Origin: an uncultured Pseudoxanthomonas sp.
Lineage (GTDB): Bacteria; Pseudomonadota; Gammaproteobacteria; Xanthomonadales; Xanthomonadaceae
Assembly: GCA_946479745.1 (NCBI GenBank)
Contig: CAMLGZ010000002.1
Coordinates: forward strand, 314,607 to 378,606
Direction: 5' to 3'
Length of the DNA: 64,000 bases
Part shown: positions 1-8,636 of the stretch, one piece after another
Layout of the letters: the number at the start of each line of letters is the position of its first letter
How positions within the stretch are numbered: position 1 is the first letter of the stretch
Made by a program: the position numbers and the translations under genes
The notes under the pieces: generated by a model
Database searches by the model: none
What the model was told of the DNA's origin: nothing
The model's input: the letters and a program-made list of their open reading frames with translations, nothing else

Positions 1-70
1 GCGGCGTGTGATGCCTGTCCGTTATCTCCGAAGAAGCTCCCTTCACACCCCGTTGCCGACGTCGCCTCAC

Positions 71-275
71 GCCACCGCTGAGTGCGCGTGGGGCAAGGAG
101 GAATGAGGAAATGTATGTCGATACACGACCGAATGAGGACGCCGCCCCACGTGCACTCAGCGGTGGCCCTTCGGGTTGCTTGTCCCAGGCCGCCAGACGC
201 CCGCGCGCGGCTTGAACAGGCGGCCAGCCTGTCGCGGCGCCACGCACGAACGCCCGACGGCCCGGGACAAGCAAC
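71..275. repeat. two adjacent long palindromes (structured DNA/RNA element)
   Basis: Bases 71-94 and 144-167 form an inverted repeat of 24 bp with one mismatch, and 175-186 and 264-275 form a second perfect 12-bp inverted repeat. The loop of the first contains several GGA triplets (for example AAGGAGG and TGAGGAAA) and a small inner hairpin; the second encloses another hairpin (219-235). No convincing gene lies in 1-304. The element could be a structured RNA, a mobile-element end or a large intergenic repeat; the sequence alone does not decide. Nothing else is seen in this 304-base stretch. Confidence 0.6.
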
Positions 276-304
276 GTGACCCCTTCCAATAGCGTTAACA
301 GGCC

Positions 305-721
305 CTAGTCCAACAACTTTTGTTGCTGACCCGAAGTCTCCGTCCAGTGGTAGCGGCCGGTAGCCGGGTCGTACACGCGATTGGGTGCGATCTGGATCAT
401 GCCGTTGATCGGCCTGCCGTTGGCGTCAAGCACGCTGGCAGGTCGTTTCCGTGTCGCAGGCGACTTCGATTCGGTCGGCACTTCACGCGCCGGCCCCGTG
501 CTGGGAATGGCCGTAGGCGCCTGTGGACGCTGGTTGGGGTCGTTGGCCACCCTGGGTACCTGCGCAGGTTGCGCCTGGTCGAGCTTGGGGCCGATGCCGC
601 TGTTGCTGGGCGGGGTGACCGGCTTGGTGGTGGGCACAACGGGTTGCTGCAGTTGCTGCGACAGCGCAGGCAGCGCGATCAGACCGATCAACGCAGCGAA
701 AATCAGGGGAATGCGTTTCAT
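305..721 (-). CDS. exported proline-rich hypothetical protein
   Basis: A 138-residue protein beginning MKRIPL with a Sec-type signal peptide that ends near residue 20 (ALS-QQ). The middle (about residues 20-95) is rich in Pro, Gln and Thr and looks unstructured; the C-terminal 40 residues are more ordered in composition and contain DANGRP and DPATGRYHW. I place the start at 721 because GGAG lies about 8 bases upstream; a longer frame without a better site begins 30 bases earlier. It follows cfa on the same strand after 86 bases and could be cotranscribed. Family not recognised; function unknown, probably periplasmic. Confidence 0.7.
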   Translation of the reverse strand: MKRIPLIFAALIGLIALPALSQQLQQPVVPTTKPVTPPSNSGIGPKLDQAQPAQVPRVANDPNQRPQAPTAIPSTGPAREVPTESKSPATRKRPASVLDANGRPINGMIQIAPNRVYDPATGRYHWTETSGQQQKLLD

Positions 722-807
722 GAGACGGCTCCGTTGGGAGGATTGGCCCAACCGTAGCGCCCCCTACCTTCATGCATCATGAAAGTCCGCTTGAACGCGC
801 GCGCGTT

Positions 808-1938
808 TCAGCGTGGAGCCAGATAACCGCCCTTCACCCCGCCGTTGGACAGCACCACCTGCCACAACTGCGAATTGCGCACACGGAAGGTGGCCATGGA
901 CGCGGCCAGATAGAACCGCCACATGCGGCGGAAGCGCTCGTCGTAACGCGCGGCCGGCGGCCAGGCGCGCTCCACGTTTTCACGCCAGGCCTGCAAGGTG
1001 CGATCGTAGTCGGCGCCGAAGTTGTGCCAGTCCTCGATTACGAACAGGCCTTCCACCGCGTGCGCGATCTGCTCCGTGGAAGGCAGCATCGAGTTGGGGA
1101 AGATGTAACGCCCGATCCAGGGGTCTGTATGGTTGACCGAACGGTTGGTGCCAATGGTGTGCAGCAGGAACAACGCGCCCGGTGGCAGACAACGCCGCGC
1201 CACCTCGAAATAGCCGCGATAGTTCTTCACGCCCACATGCTCGAACATGCCGATGGACAGCGCCGCATCGAACGGCTCGTGCAGCTCGCGATAATCCTGC
1301 AGGCGGATTTCGATCGGCAGGCCGGCGCATAGTTCGCGCGCATAGTCGGCCTGCTCTTTCGAGATGGTGATGCCTACCCCGCTGACTCCATAACGCTCGG
1401 CGGCGAATTTGAGCGCCTCGCCCCAACCGCAACCGATGTCCAGCACGCGCATGCCCGGCTGCAGGCGAAGCTTGCGACAGATCAGGTCCAGCTTCGCTTC
1501 CTGCGCCGCATCCAGCCCGTCCAGCACGCGTCCGTCGGCCTGCGTCCAGTACCCGCAGCTGTAGACCAGCCGCCGGCCCAGCATGGCCGCATACAGATCG
1601 TTGCCCAGGTCGTAGTGGCGCTCCCCCACTTCCCGGCTGCGGCTGCGGCTCTGCAGGTTCAACAGCCGCGCGCGCAGCGCATCCCAGAGTTCGCCGGCGC
1701 CGTGCACGCGCTGCTCCAGTCGGGCCTGCAGCAGATGGAACAGGAACCCGTCCAGCGACTCCGCATCCCACCAGCCGTCCATATAGCTTTCACCCAGGCC
1801 CAGCGATCCCTGCCCCAGCACCCGTGCATAGAAATGCGGGTCGTGCACCTGCAGATCCCAGGGGCGCTTGCCCCCGATCTGCACGTCCGCATCCGCAAGC
1901 AGTTGGGCGACCCGTCGTTGGAAGCGCTGCTGCGGCAT
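808..1938 (-). CDS. cfa: cyclopropane-fatty-acyl-phospholipid synthase
   Basis: This enzyme transfers a methylene group from S-adenosylmethionine to cis double bonds of membrane phospholipid acyl chains, a membrane-hardening response in stationary phase and acid stress. The 376-residue protein has the full family architecture: an N-terminal lipid-binding part, the conserved YSCGYW segment near residue 126, the SAM-binding motif VLDIGCGWG near residue 165, and FEHVG further on. Length agrees with E. coli Cfa (382). It starts 15 bases after the stop of the DUF3298 lipoprotein gene, so the two are probably one operon. Identification is firm. Confidence 0.95.
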   Translation of the reverse strand: MPQQRFQRRVAQLLADADVQIGGKRPWDLQVHDPHFYARVLGQGSLGLGESYMDGWWDAESLDGFLFHLLQARLEQRVHGAGELWDALRARLLNLQSRSRSREVGERHYDLGNDLYAAMLGRRLVYSCGYWTQADGRVLDGLDAAQEAKLDLICRKLRLQPGMRVLDIGCGWGEALKFAAERYGVSGVGITISKEQADYARELCAGLPIEIRLQDYRELHEPFDAALSIGMFEHVGVKNYRGYFEVARRCLPPGALFLLHTIGTNRSVNHTDPWIGRYIFPNSMLPSTEQIAHAVEGLFVIEDWHNFGADYDRTLQAWRENVERAWPPAARYDERFRRMWRFYLAASMATFRVRNSQLWQVVLSNGGVKGGYLAPR

Positions 1939-1953
1939 GGTCCCGGTCCGATA

Positions 1954-2784
1954 TCAGGACTTGGCGAACAGGCCTGCGTACTCGGGAGCGACGTAGGGCA
2001 GCAACACCGTTGCCGGCACATCCACCGTCTGCGTACCGTCCGCGTAGGGGCCAACCTGATAAGGCGGGAACACGAAGCGCAACGCCGTGACCTTGCCGTC
2101 GGCGCCGAGCACCGGCTGGAACTGGCTGAAATTGTCCACGTCCGGCTCGGTGCCTTCGTCGATCATCTTGTCGGCGCTGCGTACGAACTGCAGCCGCTCT
2201 TCCGGCGGCATTTCGTCGGCGTCGGCGCGCACCGACACGCCGGTGTGCAACTGCTCGCGGATATAGGCACCGATGGCGGCCCAGCCTTCCACCTTGGGCA
2301 CCAGTTCTTTGGCCGTCAGCAGTTTGTTCTGCGAAGGCAGCCATACGAAGCGCGCCACCAGCGGTTCGCCGTGTGCGCCGCCAGTGTAGCGGCTGCCATC
2401 GGCGGCGATGGCTACCAACTCCGGTGTTTCCGCGACTTGTTCGAAGCTGAGCGACAGTTCGTACGGCGCCGACGGCTTGTCGTTGCCGAATCCGGCCACG
2501 GCCTGCATCAGTTCTGCTCGCGCCGCATCCGAATAGGCGGCAACGGCCTGCGCCAGGCCCGGATACTTGTTGAGCGTCGGTGGGTAGCTGATGCCCACGA
2601 TGTAGGCGTCGTTGGTTTCGATGACATCCTTGAGTTCGGGTGTTGCCGGCACGCCCGCGACCGGGGCTCCTACGGGGGCGGTCTCGGGTTGCGCGGGGGC
2701 GACGGACGTGTCGGCTTCGCGCTTGCATGCGCCCAGGGCCAACGCCAACAGCAAAATCAGGGGGAATTTCGACACGGATCGCAC
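1954..2784 (-). CDS. DUF3298-type lipoprotein
   Basis: A 276-residue protein with a lipoprotein signal: hydrophobic stretch followed by LGAC, the Cys near residue 18 being the lipidation site. The C-terminal half matches the RsiV-like DUF3298 domain in appearance (Tyr-Thr-Gly-Gly-Ala-His-Gly motif, and PPYQVGPYADG close to the end). I choose the GTG start at 2784 because AAGGAG lies 8 bases upstream; no ATG fits, and a longer frame would run through non-coding-like residues. It directly precedes cfa (15 bases). Role unknown; RsiV relatives bind lysozyme or act as anti-sigma factors, but no sigma gene is adjacent here. Confidence 0.8.
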   Translation of the reverse strand: MRSVSKFPLILLLALALGACKREADTSVAPAQPETAPVGAPVAGVPATPELKDVIETNDAYIVGISYPPTLNKYPGLAQAVAAYSDAARAELMQAVAGFGNDKPSAPYELSLSFEQVAETPELVAIAADGSRYTGGAHGEPLVARFVWLPSQNKLLTAKELVPKVEGWAAIGAYIREQLHTGVSVRADADEMPPEERLQFVRSADKMIDEGTEPDVDNFSQFQPVLGADGKVTALRFVFPPYQVGPYADGTQTVDVPATVLLPYVAPEYAGLFAKS

Positions 2785-2869
2785 GACCAGACTCCTTCCA
2801 GGGAATGCGCACAGTTTATGCCGCGACGCAGCAGCGCAACAGCCGGTTTTCGGATTGGCGCCGCCCCCG

Positions 2870-3145
2870 TTAATCCACCAGATCCGCGTACTCGGGGTGA
2901 TGCCGGACATAGGCGGCCGAATAGGAACAGGCCGGCACCACCCGCAAACCTTCGGCCCGGGCATAGTCCAGCGCCGCCTTGACCAGCTCGCCGGCGATCC
3001 CGCGGCCGCCGATAGCTTCCGGCACGCCGGTGTGGTCGATGGTCAGGCGCTTACCGTCGTGGCGGTAAAGCAGCTCAGCTTCGTGCCCTTCGACCTGGAC
3101 GGCGAAGCGATGGGAGATGGGGTCGTGGGCGATGTCCAGGGGCAT
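2870..3145 (-). CDS. small GNAT-type N-acetyltransferase (YjdJ-like)
   Basis: A 91-residue single-domain protein of the short GNAT subgroup. Visible landmarks are HTGVPEAIGGRGIAGEL (acetyl-CoA pyrophosphate-binding loop, residues about 38-54) and the C-terminal CSYSAAYVRHHPEY, which is typical of this YjdJ/At1g77540-like subfamily. Substrate unknown. It lies 85 bases upstream of the DUF3298 lipoprotein gene on the same strand and may head that group. The short length is normal for this subfamily, so it is not a truncation. Confidence 0.9.
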   Translation of the reverse strand: MPLDIAHDPISHRFAVQVEGHEAELLYRHDGKRLTIDHTGVPEAIGGRGIAGELVKAALDYARAEGLRVVPACSYSAAYVRHHPEYADLVD

Positions 3146-3292
3146 GGGTCTCTCCAGTGGGGAATGCGTCAGGGGCTGGATTGTGCCGCAAGCGGTTCAG
3201 GGGGCGGCAAAACTGGACGCGGCGCGTCACTTTCGGGCTGGCCAGTGCTGCTCGCCCCCGTCCTTCAAGGCTTTCAGCGCAACGACTCACAG

Positions 3293-3309
3293 TTGGCACG
3301 ATAACTGCT
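3293..3309 (+). promoter_or_regulatory. candidate sigma-54 (RpoN) promoter
   Basis: TTGGCACGATAACTGCT matches the -24/-12 consensus (TGGCACG-N4-TTGC) with a single mismatch. The GG at 3295-3296 and the GC at 3307-3308 are at the required spacing. Transcription would start near 3320, about 27 bases before the ATG at 3347. Confidence 0.6.
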
Positions 3310-3346
3310 TTATCCCTCCCAAGAGCTAAACACACGGGGAACGGCA

Positions 3347-3565
3347 ATGAACTTCGACGACGCAACCATCAACAACAACAACAATTCGTCCAGCGACTTC
3401 ACTCTGCTGGAAGGTCTCTACCAGCTTGCCGTTACCGGTCACACCGACGACTGGGAATTCGAGCGCCTCAACAACGCCGTATACGAGCGCCTGCTGTCTT
3501 CCTACAACGGCGGTGTCGACATGGGCATGCATGAAGACGCCAACCCGCTGAAGATGGTGGGCTGA
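3347..3565 (+). CDS. small acidic hypothetical protein (72 aa)
   Basis: A 72-residue soluble protein with no signal peptide or membrane segment. It opens with an Asn/Ser-rich stretch (NNNNNSSS at about residues 9-16), then an amphipathic region with LLEGLYQLAVTGHTDDWEFERLN. The ATG at 3347 is preceded by GGGGAAC at a usable distance. A near-consensus sigma-54 promoter lies 40 bases upstream and a strong terminator follows at 3674, so the gene looks like a single-gene transcript. Family not recognised; the RpoN promoter suggests induction under a nitrogen, motility or stress programme, but that is inference. Confidence 0.7.
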   Translation: MNFDDATINNNNNSSSDFTLLEGLYQLAVTGHTDDWEFERLNNAVYERLLSSYNGGVDMGMHEDANPLKMVG

Positions 3566-3673
3566 GCTTACTCGCCGCGTCGACAGCACTTGTTTTCAGA
3601 GCTTCTGTTGTAGAACCTCGTTCCAAAGCAACACCCAGAAGAACAACGATAAGACGACCCGTACGCGGGTCCG

Positions 3674-3710
3674 GACGCAGGTGGCGGGGGTCACCTGCGT
3701 CATTTTTTTT
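3674..3710 (+). terminator. intrinsic terminator
   Basis: A 10-bp perfect stem (3674-3683 with 3692-3701), 8-base loop, followed by eight T. It lies 109 bases after the 72-residue gene and closes that transcript. Confidence 0.85.
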
Positions 3711-3730
3711 GCGGCCCCGCCGCAACGACC

Positions 3731-4390
3731 TCAGCGGTTGTCCCGCTTGCCCTGGTTGCGCCTGTCCTGCGTTCCCACGCTGCCCTGTATCGCCTTCATC
3801 CTGCTTTCGCCCGCATGCAGTTCCATTGCCTTGTCTGCCGCTTCGCCGGATTGGAATCCCGGGTCCAGGGCGGGCGTGTGATGCGGATCCAGCAACTGCC
3901 AGGGCTGCACCTCGCGATCGTGGGCCTGCTTCTGTTCCAGCAGCTTCCGGGTATTGGCCAGGGCCTGGCGCGGCGTGACTTTGCGCGGCGCCGTTTTGCT
4001 CGCCCGCTTGGCGGGTGTTGAACGTGCGGCGGACTTCGCGGGAGCCGACGGGTTCGGAGTCTTGCCCGCCGCAGTCGTCCGCGTCTTCGCCGGAACCTTC
4101 TTTGCCACTGGCTTGCTGGCAACCGCCTTCTTAACGGTCTTCTTGACGACGGCTTTTTTTCCTGCCGTCTTCTTGGCTACGACCTTGACCGCCTTCTTCG
4201 CCGGGGTCTTCTTTGCCGGGACTTTTCTGACCGTGCCTGTCTTCGCTGCGACCTTGGCTGCCTTGCGCGGCGTAGCAGCCTGCTTCACCGCCTTCTTGGC
4301 GGTCTTCTTCGCGACCATACCCGGCGCTTTCTTTTTCGCGGACGCCTTCTTGGCGGTTTTGGATGTCTTGGCGGGTTTACGGGTAGCCAT
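3731..4390 (-). CDS. histone H1-like Lys/Ala-rich DNA-binding protein
   Basis: A 219-residue, strongly basic protein. Residues 1 to about 130 are made of short KKA, KKT, AKK and PAK repeats as in histone H1 C-terminal tails and bacterial AlgP/HC1-like proteins, which bind DNA without sequence preference and help compact the nucleoid. The last 85 residues are different: a Gln/Arg-containing helix (LANTRKLLEQKQ) and a mixed tail, presumably a family-specific domain. It lies 82 bases after the rhomboid gene on the same strand. Such repeat arrays vary in length between strains by slippage. Confidence 0.85.
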   Translation of the reverse strand: MATRKPAKTSKTAKKASAKKKAPGMVAKKTAKKAVKQAATPRKAAKVAAKTGTVRKVPAKKTPAKKAVKVVAKKTAGKKAVVKKTVKKAVASKPVAKKVPAKTRTTAAGKTPNPSAPAKSAARSTPAKRASKTAPRKVTPRQALANTRKLLEQKQAHDREVQPWQLLDPHHTPALDPGFQSGEAADKAMELHAGESRMKAIQGSVGTQDRRNQGKRDNR

Positions 4391-4472
4391 CGCTCACGAT
4401 CTCCGTTGATCTCTCGCGGCTATTCGATAACACGCAAAACATTCAGATACGGTGATCGTGTTGACGTGAAGT

Positions 4473-5087
4473 TCAGCCCCCGAACGAGGGTTGCTGCAAC
4501 TGCTGCAGGAAATGGCCCAACACGCGCGGCTCCATGACCAGCATGAACAACACGCCATAGGCGGCACCGGAAAGGTGTGCGCTATGGTTGATGCGGTCGC
4601 CGCCGCGGCGATCCATCCAGATGCTGTAACCCACGTAGAGCACGGCGAACAGAATGGCCGGCATGGGAATGAAGAACACCCCGATGATCGACCACGGCCT
4701 GAGCAGGATGTAGGCAAACAAAATGGCCGATACCGCGCCTGACGCGCCCAGGCTGAGGTAATTGGGGTTTTTCTGGTTTTTCAGATAGGTAGGCAGGATG
4801 GATACCACCAGCGCCGACACATAGAACACCGGATAGACCCACACGCCCACCTCGCCCATCAACGACTCGATCTGCGGACCGAAGAAGAACAGCGTGACCA
4901 TGTTGAACAGCAAATGCATGAAATCGGCGTGGATGAACCCGTAGGTCACCAGCCGGTCGTACTGCTTTTGTTTGTCGATCGCCGGCGGCCACAGGATCAG
5001 CCGGTCGGCCAGCTTGCGGTTGTTGAAAGCGACCCACGACACCACGCAGGTGATGGCGATCAACGCATAGGTAACGGGAGTTTCCAT
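4473..5087 (-). CDS. rhomboid family intramembrane serine protease
   Basis: A 204-residue polytopic membrane protein that cleaves transmembrane helices of client proteins. The catalytic serine lies in GASG (about residue 122) and the histidine in SAHLSG near the C-terminus; the conserved HxxxN-type segment is seen as HADFMHLLFN. I choose the ATG at 5087, whose first base is the last base of the stop codon of the upstream transporter (TGATG), so translation is probably coupled. A longer frame to 5135 would reach into the transporter gene. Client unknown; the coupling to a peptide transporter is worth noting. Confidence 0.9.
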   Translation of the reverse strand: METPVTYALIAITCVVSWVAFNNRKLADRLILWPPAIDKQKQYDRLVTYGFIHADFMHLLFNMVTLFFFGPQIESLMGEVGVWVYPVFYVSALVVSILPTYLKNQKNPNYLSLGASGAVSAILFAYILLRPWSIIGVFFIPMPAILFAVLYVGYSIWMDRRGGDRINHSAHLSGAAYGVLFMLVMEPRVLGHFLQQLQQPSFGG

Positions 5088-6706
5088 CAAACGGCTCCAA
5101 CGGCGCGGTAGTTGTCCTGCATCGGGTAGCGCCACGCGTACAGTGCGAATGCCAAGGCCGCGATGAAGGCGAATACGGCAAAGAAGAACATCAGAAAGGC
5201 GTTTTCGCTCAGCCCTGTGCTGGCGATGCGCGAAATCACCGCTTCATTGCGCACGCTGACATTGGTCAGCAGCACCCAGACGTTGCCGAAAGTAACCGAG
5301 AGATACCAAAGCGCCATGATCACTCCCTTCATGGCCTGCGTAGCCTGGCTATAGGCGAATTCCAGCGCGGTAGCCGATACCAACACCTCGCCGAAGGTCA
5401 GCAGCAGGTAGGGCAGGATCTGCCAGGCCAGCGATACCGGATCGCCGCCATCGATCCACAACTGGATCGCGCCAGCAGCGATCCATGCCACGCCGGAGAA
5501 CGCGATGCCCCACCCCATGCGCCTGAGCGCGGTAGGCTCGAAGCCCATGCGCCGCAGCAACGGGTACAGCGCGATATTGTTGAACGGGATGATCAGCATC
5601 ACCAGCAAGGGGTTGAGCGCCTGCATCTGCCCCGCTTCCTTCACCAGCCAGCTGGGCCACCACCACAGCTCGTGCGGCACCATCATGGTCTTGCCCTGCA
5701 ACACCCAGGTGGAAGCCTTCTGGTCGAACAAGGACCAGAACGGCGTAATCAGTGCGAACACGATGATCACACGCAGCACAGCGCGAACGCTGTCCACCGC
5801 CGAATCCGGATGCCGGCCGCGGGCGCGTTCGAGCTGCATCGATACGCCGATGCCTCCGAATGCGATCAATGCACCCAGCGCCAGGCAGGCGGTGATGACG
5901 AAACCGAAACCTTCCGGCCAAAAGCCGGGCTTGACCACCCAGCACAGCAGCATCGCCACCGCCAGCGCGGCGCCCACCAGGGCCACCGACAGGCCGGGCC
6001 GGCTCTGCCCCTCCTCGCGCCGGGTCAGCGCGGTACGAGCGACGTTGTAGAACGAATTCGGGTCGTCCCCATGCGTCGGCGGCACCCGTACGTACTGCTT
6101 GCGGCCCAACCAGAAGATCAAAGTGGCGATGAACATCAATATGCCGGGGATGCCGAATGCGACGGCGGGCCCGTGATTGCGCAGAAACAGCGGCATCAGC
6201 AGCGAGGCGAAAAAGCTGCCGAAGTTGATCGTCCAGTAGAAGAAATCGAACACGATCTTGGCGAGGCTCTTGTTCGACTCGTCGAACTGGTCGCCGACGA
6301 ACGAAACCACCAGCGGTTTGATGCCGCCGGAACCGAGTGCGATCAGGAACAAGCCGGCATAGAACCCGCTTCGATTGTCATCGAATGCGGCCAAGCAGGC
6401 ATGGCCCGCGCAATAGATCAGCGAGAACCACAGCACGGTGTTGTACTTTCCGAAGTATCGATCCGACAGCCAACCGCCGAGCAGCGGAAAAAAGTACACC
6501 CCGATCACGAAGCTGTGGAATACGTCCTTGGCCGCTCCCTCGCGATCGGCTTCCGGCAGATAGGCGAGGATGACGCTGCTCACCAGGAATTGAACCAGGA
6601 TGTTGCGCATCCCGTAGAAACTGAAGCGTTCGCAAGCCTCGTTTCCAATGATGTAGGGGACCTGTCGCGGCAAGCGTGCTTTTTTCGCCGTGGCTGTCGT
6701 GCTCAT
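5087..6706 (-). CDS. POT/PTR family proton-dependent oligopeptide transporter
   Basis: A 539-residue inner-membrane transporter importing di- and tripeptides with protons. The family signature ExxERFxxYG is present as ACERFSFYG near residue 22, followed by many hydrophobic helices. The start at 6706 has AGGAAC about 6-11 bases upstream; 13 extra residues in frame upstream have no ribosome site. It is transcribed away from the exported M14 peptidase gene at 6832, so a peptide-degrading enzyme and a peptide importer share one intergenic region, consistent with peptide scavenging. Confidence 0.93.
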   Translation of the reverse strand: MSTTATAKKARLPRQVPYIIGNEACERFSFYGMRNILVQFLVSSVILAYLPEADREGAAKDVFHSFVIGVYFFPLLGGWLSDRYFGKYNTVLWFSLIYCAGHACLAAFDDNRSGFYAGLFLIALGSGGIKPLVVSFVGDQFDESNKSLAKIVFDFFYWTINFGSFFASLLMPLFLRNHGPAVAFGIPGILMFIATLIFWLGRKQYVRVPPTHGDDPNSFYNVARTALTRREEGQSRPGLSVALVGAALAVAMLLCWVVKPGFWPEGFGFVITACLALGALIAFGGIGVSMQLERARGRHPDSAVDSVRAVLRVIIVFALITPFWSLFDQKASTWVLQGKTMMVPHELWWWPSWLVKEAGQMQALNPLLVMLIIPFNNIALYPLLRRMGFEPTALRRMGWGIAFSGVAWIAAGAIQLWIDGGDPVSLAWQILPYLLLTFGEVLVSATALEFAYSQATQAMKGVIMALWYLSVTFGNVWVLLTNVSVRNEAVISRIASTGLSENAFLMFFFAVFAFIAALAFALYAWRYPMQDNYRAVGAV

Positions 6707-6831
6707 CCGGTGTTCCTGCCAATAGTTGCGGAAAGGGTAACCCATGGAGCGTGCGCGAATCGACGCTTCCGGCTAATGCGATGCTGGCCCGCAACGTGCA
6801 TCATTGGCTTTTGAAGACCAGAATCCGTCCT

Positions 6832-8616
6832 ATGCGCCCAATAACCCCGTTTCTGTCGACGCTCCTTCCCGTACTTCTGCTGGCCATGCCCCTCCTCCCC
6901 GCCTCCGCCGCTGATGCGTCTCTGACCACGGTCGCCGAACGCTCCGGCTTCCTCAAGACCGGACGCTACGAGGAGGTCGTCGTCCTGTGCGATGCCTTCG
7001 CCAAAGCCTATCCGGACGCGGTGCGCTGCATCGACTTCGGCAAGTCCCCCGAAGGCCGGCCGATGAAAGCGCTGGTCGCTTCCACCAGCGGCGCGTTGGA
7101 CGCCGCAACGGCGCATAAACGCGAGCTGCCTGTCGTGCTGATCCAGGGAGGCATCCACGCCGGCGAGATCGACGGCAAGGATGCGGGCTTCCTGGCGCTG
7201 CGCGAAATCCTGGAAGGCAAGGCAGCCAAAGGCGCGCTGGACAAGCTGGTGTGGGTGTTCGTTCCGGTGTTCAGCGTCGATGGCCATGAGCGCTTCGGCG
7301 CCTGGAACCGTCCCAACCAGCGCGGCCCGGAGGAAATGGGCTGGCGCACCACTGCGCAGGGCTACAACCTCAACCGCGACTACGTGAAGGCCGATGCGCC
7401 CGAGATGCAGGCGATGCTGGCCCTGGTCAACGAATGGGATCCGCTGGTCGAAGTGGACCTGCACGTCACCGACGGCGCCAAGTTCGAACACGACGTCTCC
7501 ATCCAGGTGGAACCGATCCACGCCGGCGATAGCGAACTGCGCAAGGCCGGCCGCACGTGGCGCGACGGAGTGATCGCCGATCTGGCAGCCCAGGGCTCGT
7601 TGCCCCTGCCCTACTACCCTTCTTTCGCGGTGTCCGACGACCCGACCTCGGGTTTCGACGATGGCGTGCCGCCTCCACGGTTCTCCCACGGCTACTTCTG
7701 GCTGCGCAACCGCCTGGGCATGCTGGTGGAAACCCATTCCTGGAAGACTTACCCGGTGCGCGTGCGCATCACCCGCAACGCGGTGGTCTCGGTACTGGAT
7801 CAGGTGGCGAAGAACGGCCGGCAATGGCTGCAGCTTGCGCACCAGGCCGATGCGCGCTCGCGCGAACTGAAAGGAAGTTCCGTACCGCTGGCCTACGTGG
7901 CGGGCAAGGAATCGCATCTGGTCGATTTCCGCGGCTACGAATACACACGCACGCCGTCCGAGATTTCCGGCGCGCTGATGACCCGTTACGACGAGACCAA
8001 GCCGCAGATCTGGCGGATTCCTCTGCGCGACAACGTGCAGCCCAGCCTGAGCGTGGCCGCGCCGGCCGCCGGCTATCTGGTTCCGGCCGCGCATGCCGAC
8101 TGGGTGGGAGCGAAACTGAAACAGCACGGAATCGAGTTCCGCACGCTCGGCGCGCATCAGGGACTGGCGGTCGAAAGCTTCCGCGCCAGCGAAGCGACGC
8201 CTGCCGCGCAACCCTCGGAAGGTCGTCAGCGCATGGCCGTCAAGGGCGAATGGAAAGCCGACAAGCGCGATATCGGCGCAGGCGCCTTGTTCGTACCGAT
8301 CGCGCAAGCCAAGTCGCGCCTGGTCATGTCGATCCTGGAGCCGTTGGCGCCGGACTCGCTGGTGGGCTGGGGCGAGTTCAACAACGCTTTCGAACGCAAG
8401 GAATACATGGAGGACTACGTGACCGAGGAAGTGGCGCGCGAGATGCTGGCCAAGGATCCGGCACTGAAGGCGCGGTTCGACAAACGCCTCCGCGAAGACG
8501 ACGCTTTCGCCAAGGACCCGCAGGCGCGCCTGGAATTCTTCTACCGGCTGCATTCCTCATGGGACGAACGCAACAACCTGTATCCGGTGATGCGCATCGA
8601 TACGGTTCCCCGCTGA
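6832..8616 (+). CDS. exported M14 family zinc carboxypeptidase-like peptidase
   Basis: A 594-residue protein with a Sec signal peptide (residues 1 to about 24, ending PASAAD). The zinc ligands of the M14 family are visible: HxxE in GGIHAGEIDGKD (about residue 107) and the third His in EVDLHVTDGAK; a Glu in GMLVETHSWKTY is a candidate catalytic base. The protein is about twice the size of the catalytic domain, with an extra C-terminal domain. I choose the ATG at 6832 because it begins the signal peptide. An EEP-family gene follows 20 bases later, probably in the same operon. Substrate unknown; periplasmic or secreted. Confidence 0.9.
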   Translation: MRPITPFLSTLLPVLLLAMPLLPASAADASLTTVAERSGFLKTGRYEEVVVLCDAFAKAYPDAVRCIDFGKSPEGRPMKALVASTSGALDAATAHKRELPVVLIQGGIHAGEIDGKDAGFLALREILEGKAAKGALDKLVWVFVPVFSVDGHERFGAWNRPNQRGPEEMGWRTTAQGYNLNRDYVKADAPEMQAMLALVNEWDPLVEVDLHVTDGAKFEHDVSIQVEPIHAGDSELRKAGRTWRDGVIADLAAQGSLPLPYYPSFAVSDDPTSGFDDGVPPPRFSHGYFWLRNRLGMLVETHSWKTYPVRVRITRNAVVSVLDQVAKNGRQWLQLAHQADARSRELKGSSVPLAYVAGKESHLVDFRGYEYTRTPSEISGALMTRYDETKPQIWRIPLRDNVQPSLSVAAPAAGYLVPAAHADWVGAKLKQHGIEFRTLGAHQGLAVESFRASEATPAAQPSEGRQRMAVKGEWKADKRDIGAGALFVPIAQAKSRLVMSILEPLAPDSLVGWGEFNNAFERKEYMEDYVTEEVAREMLAKDPALKARFDKRLREDDAFAKDPQARLEFFYRLHSSWDERNNLYPVMRIDTVPR

Positions 8617-8636
8617 TCCTTCGATGAGTCCAGGGA

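Noticed and set aside
82..279. 65-residue plus-strand open frame in the left palindrome region
   Set aside because: It spans the inverted-repeat arms, has no conserved residues and looks like a by-product of GC-rich sequence.
6703..8553. 616-residue minus-strand frame opposite the M14 peptidase
   Set aside because: Antisense to a strongly identified gene with clear zinc ligands; no supporting motif of its own.
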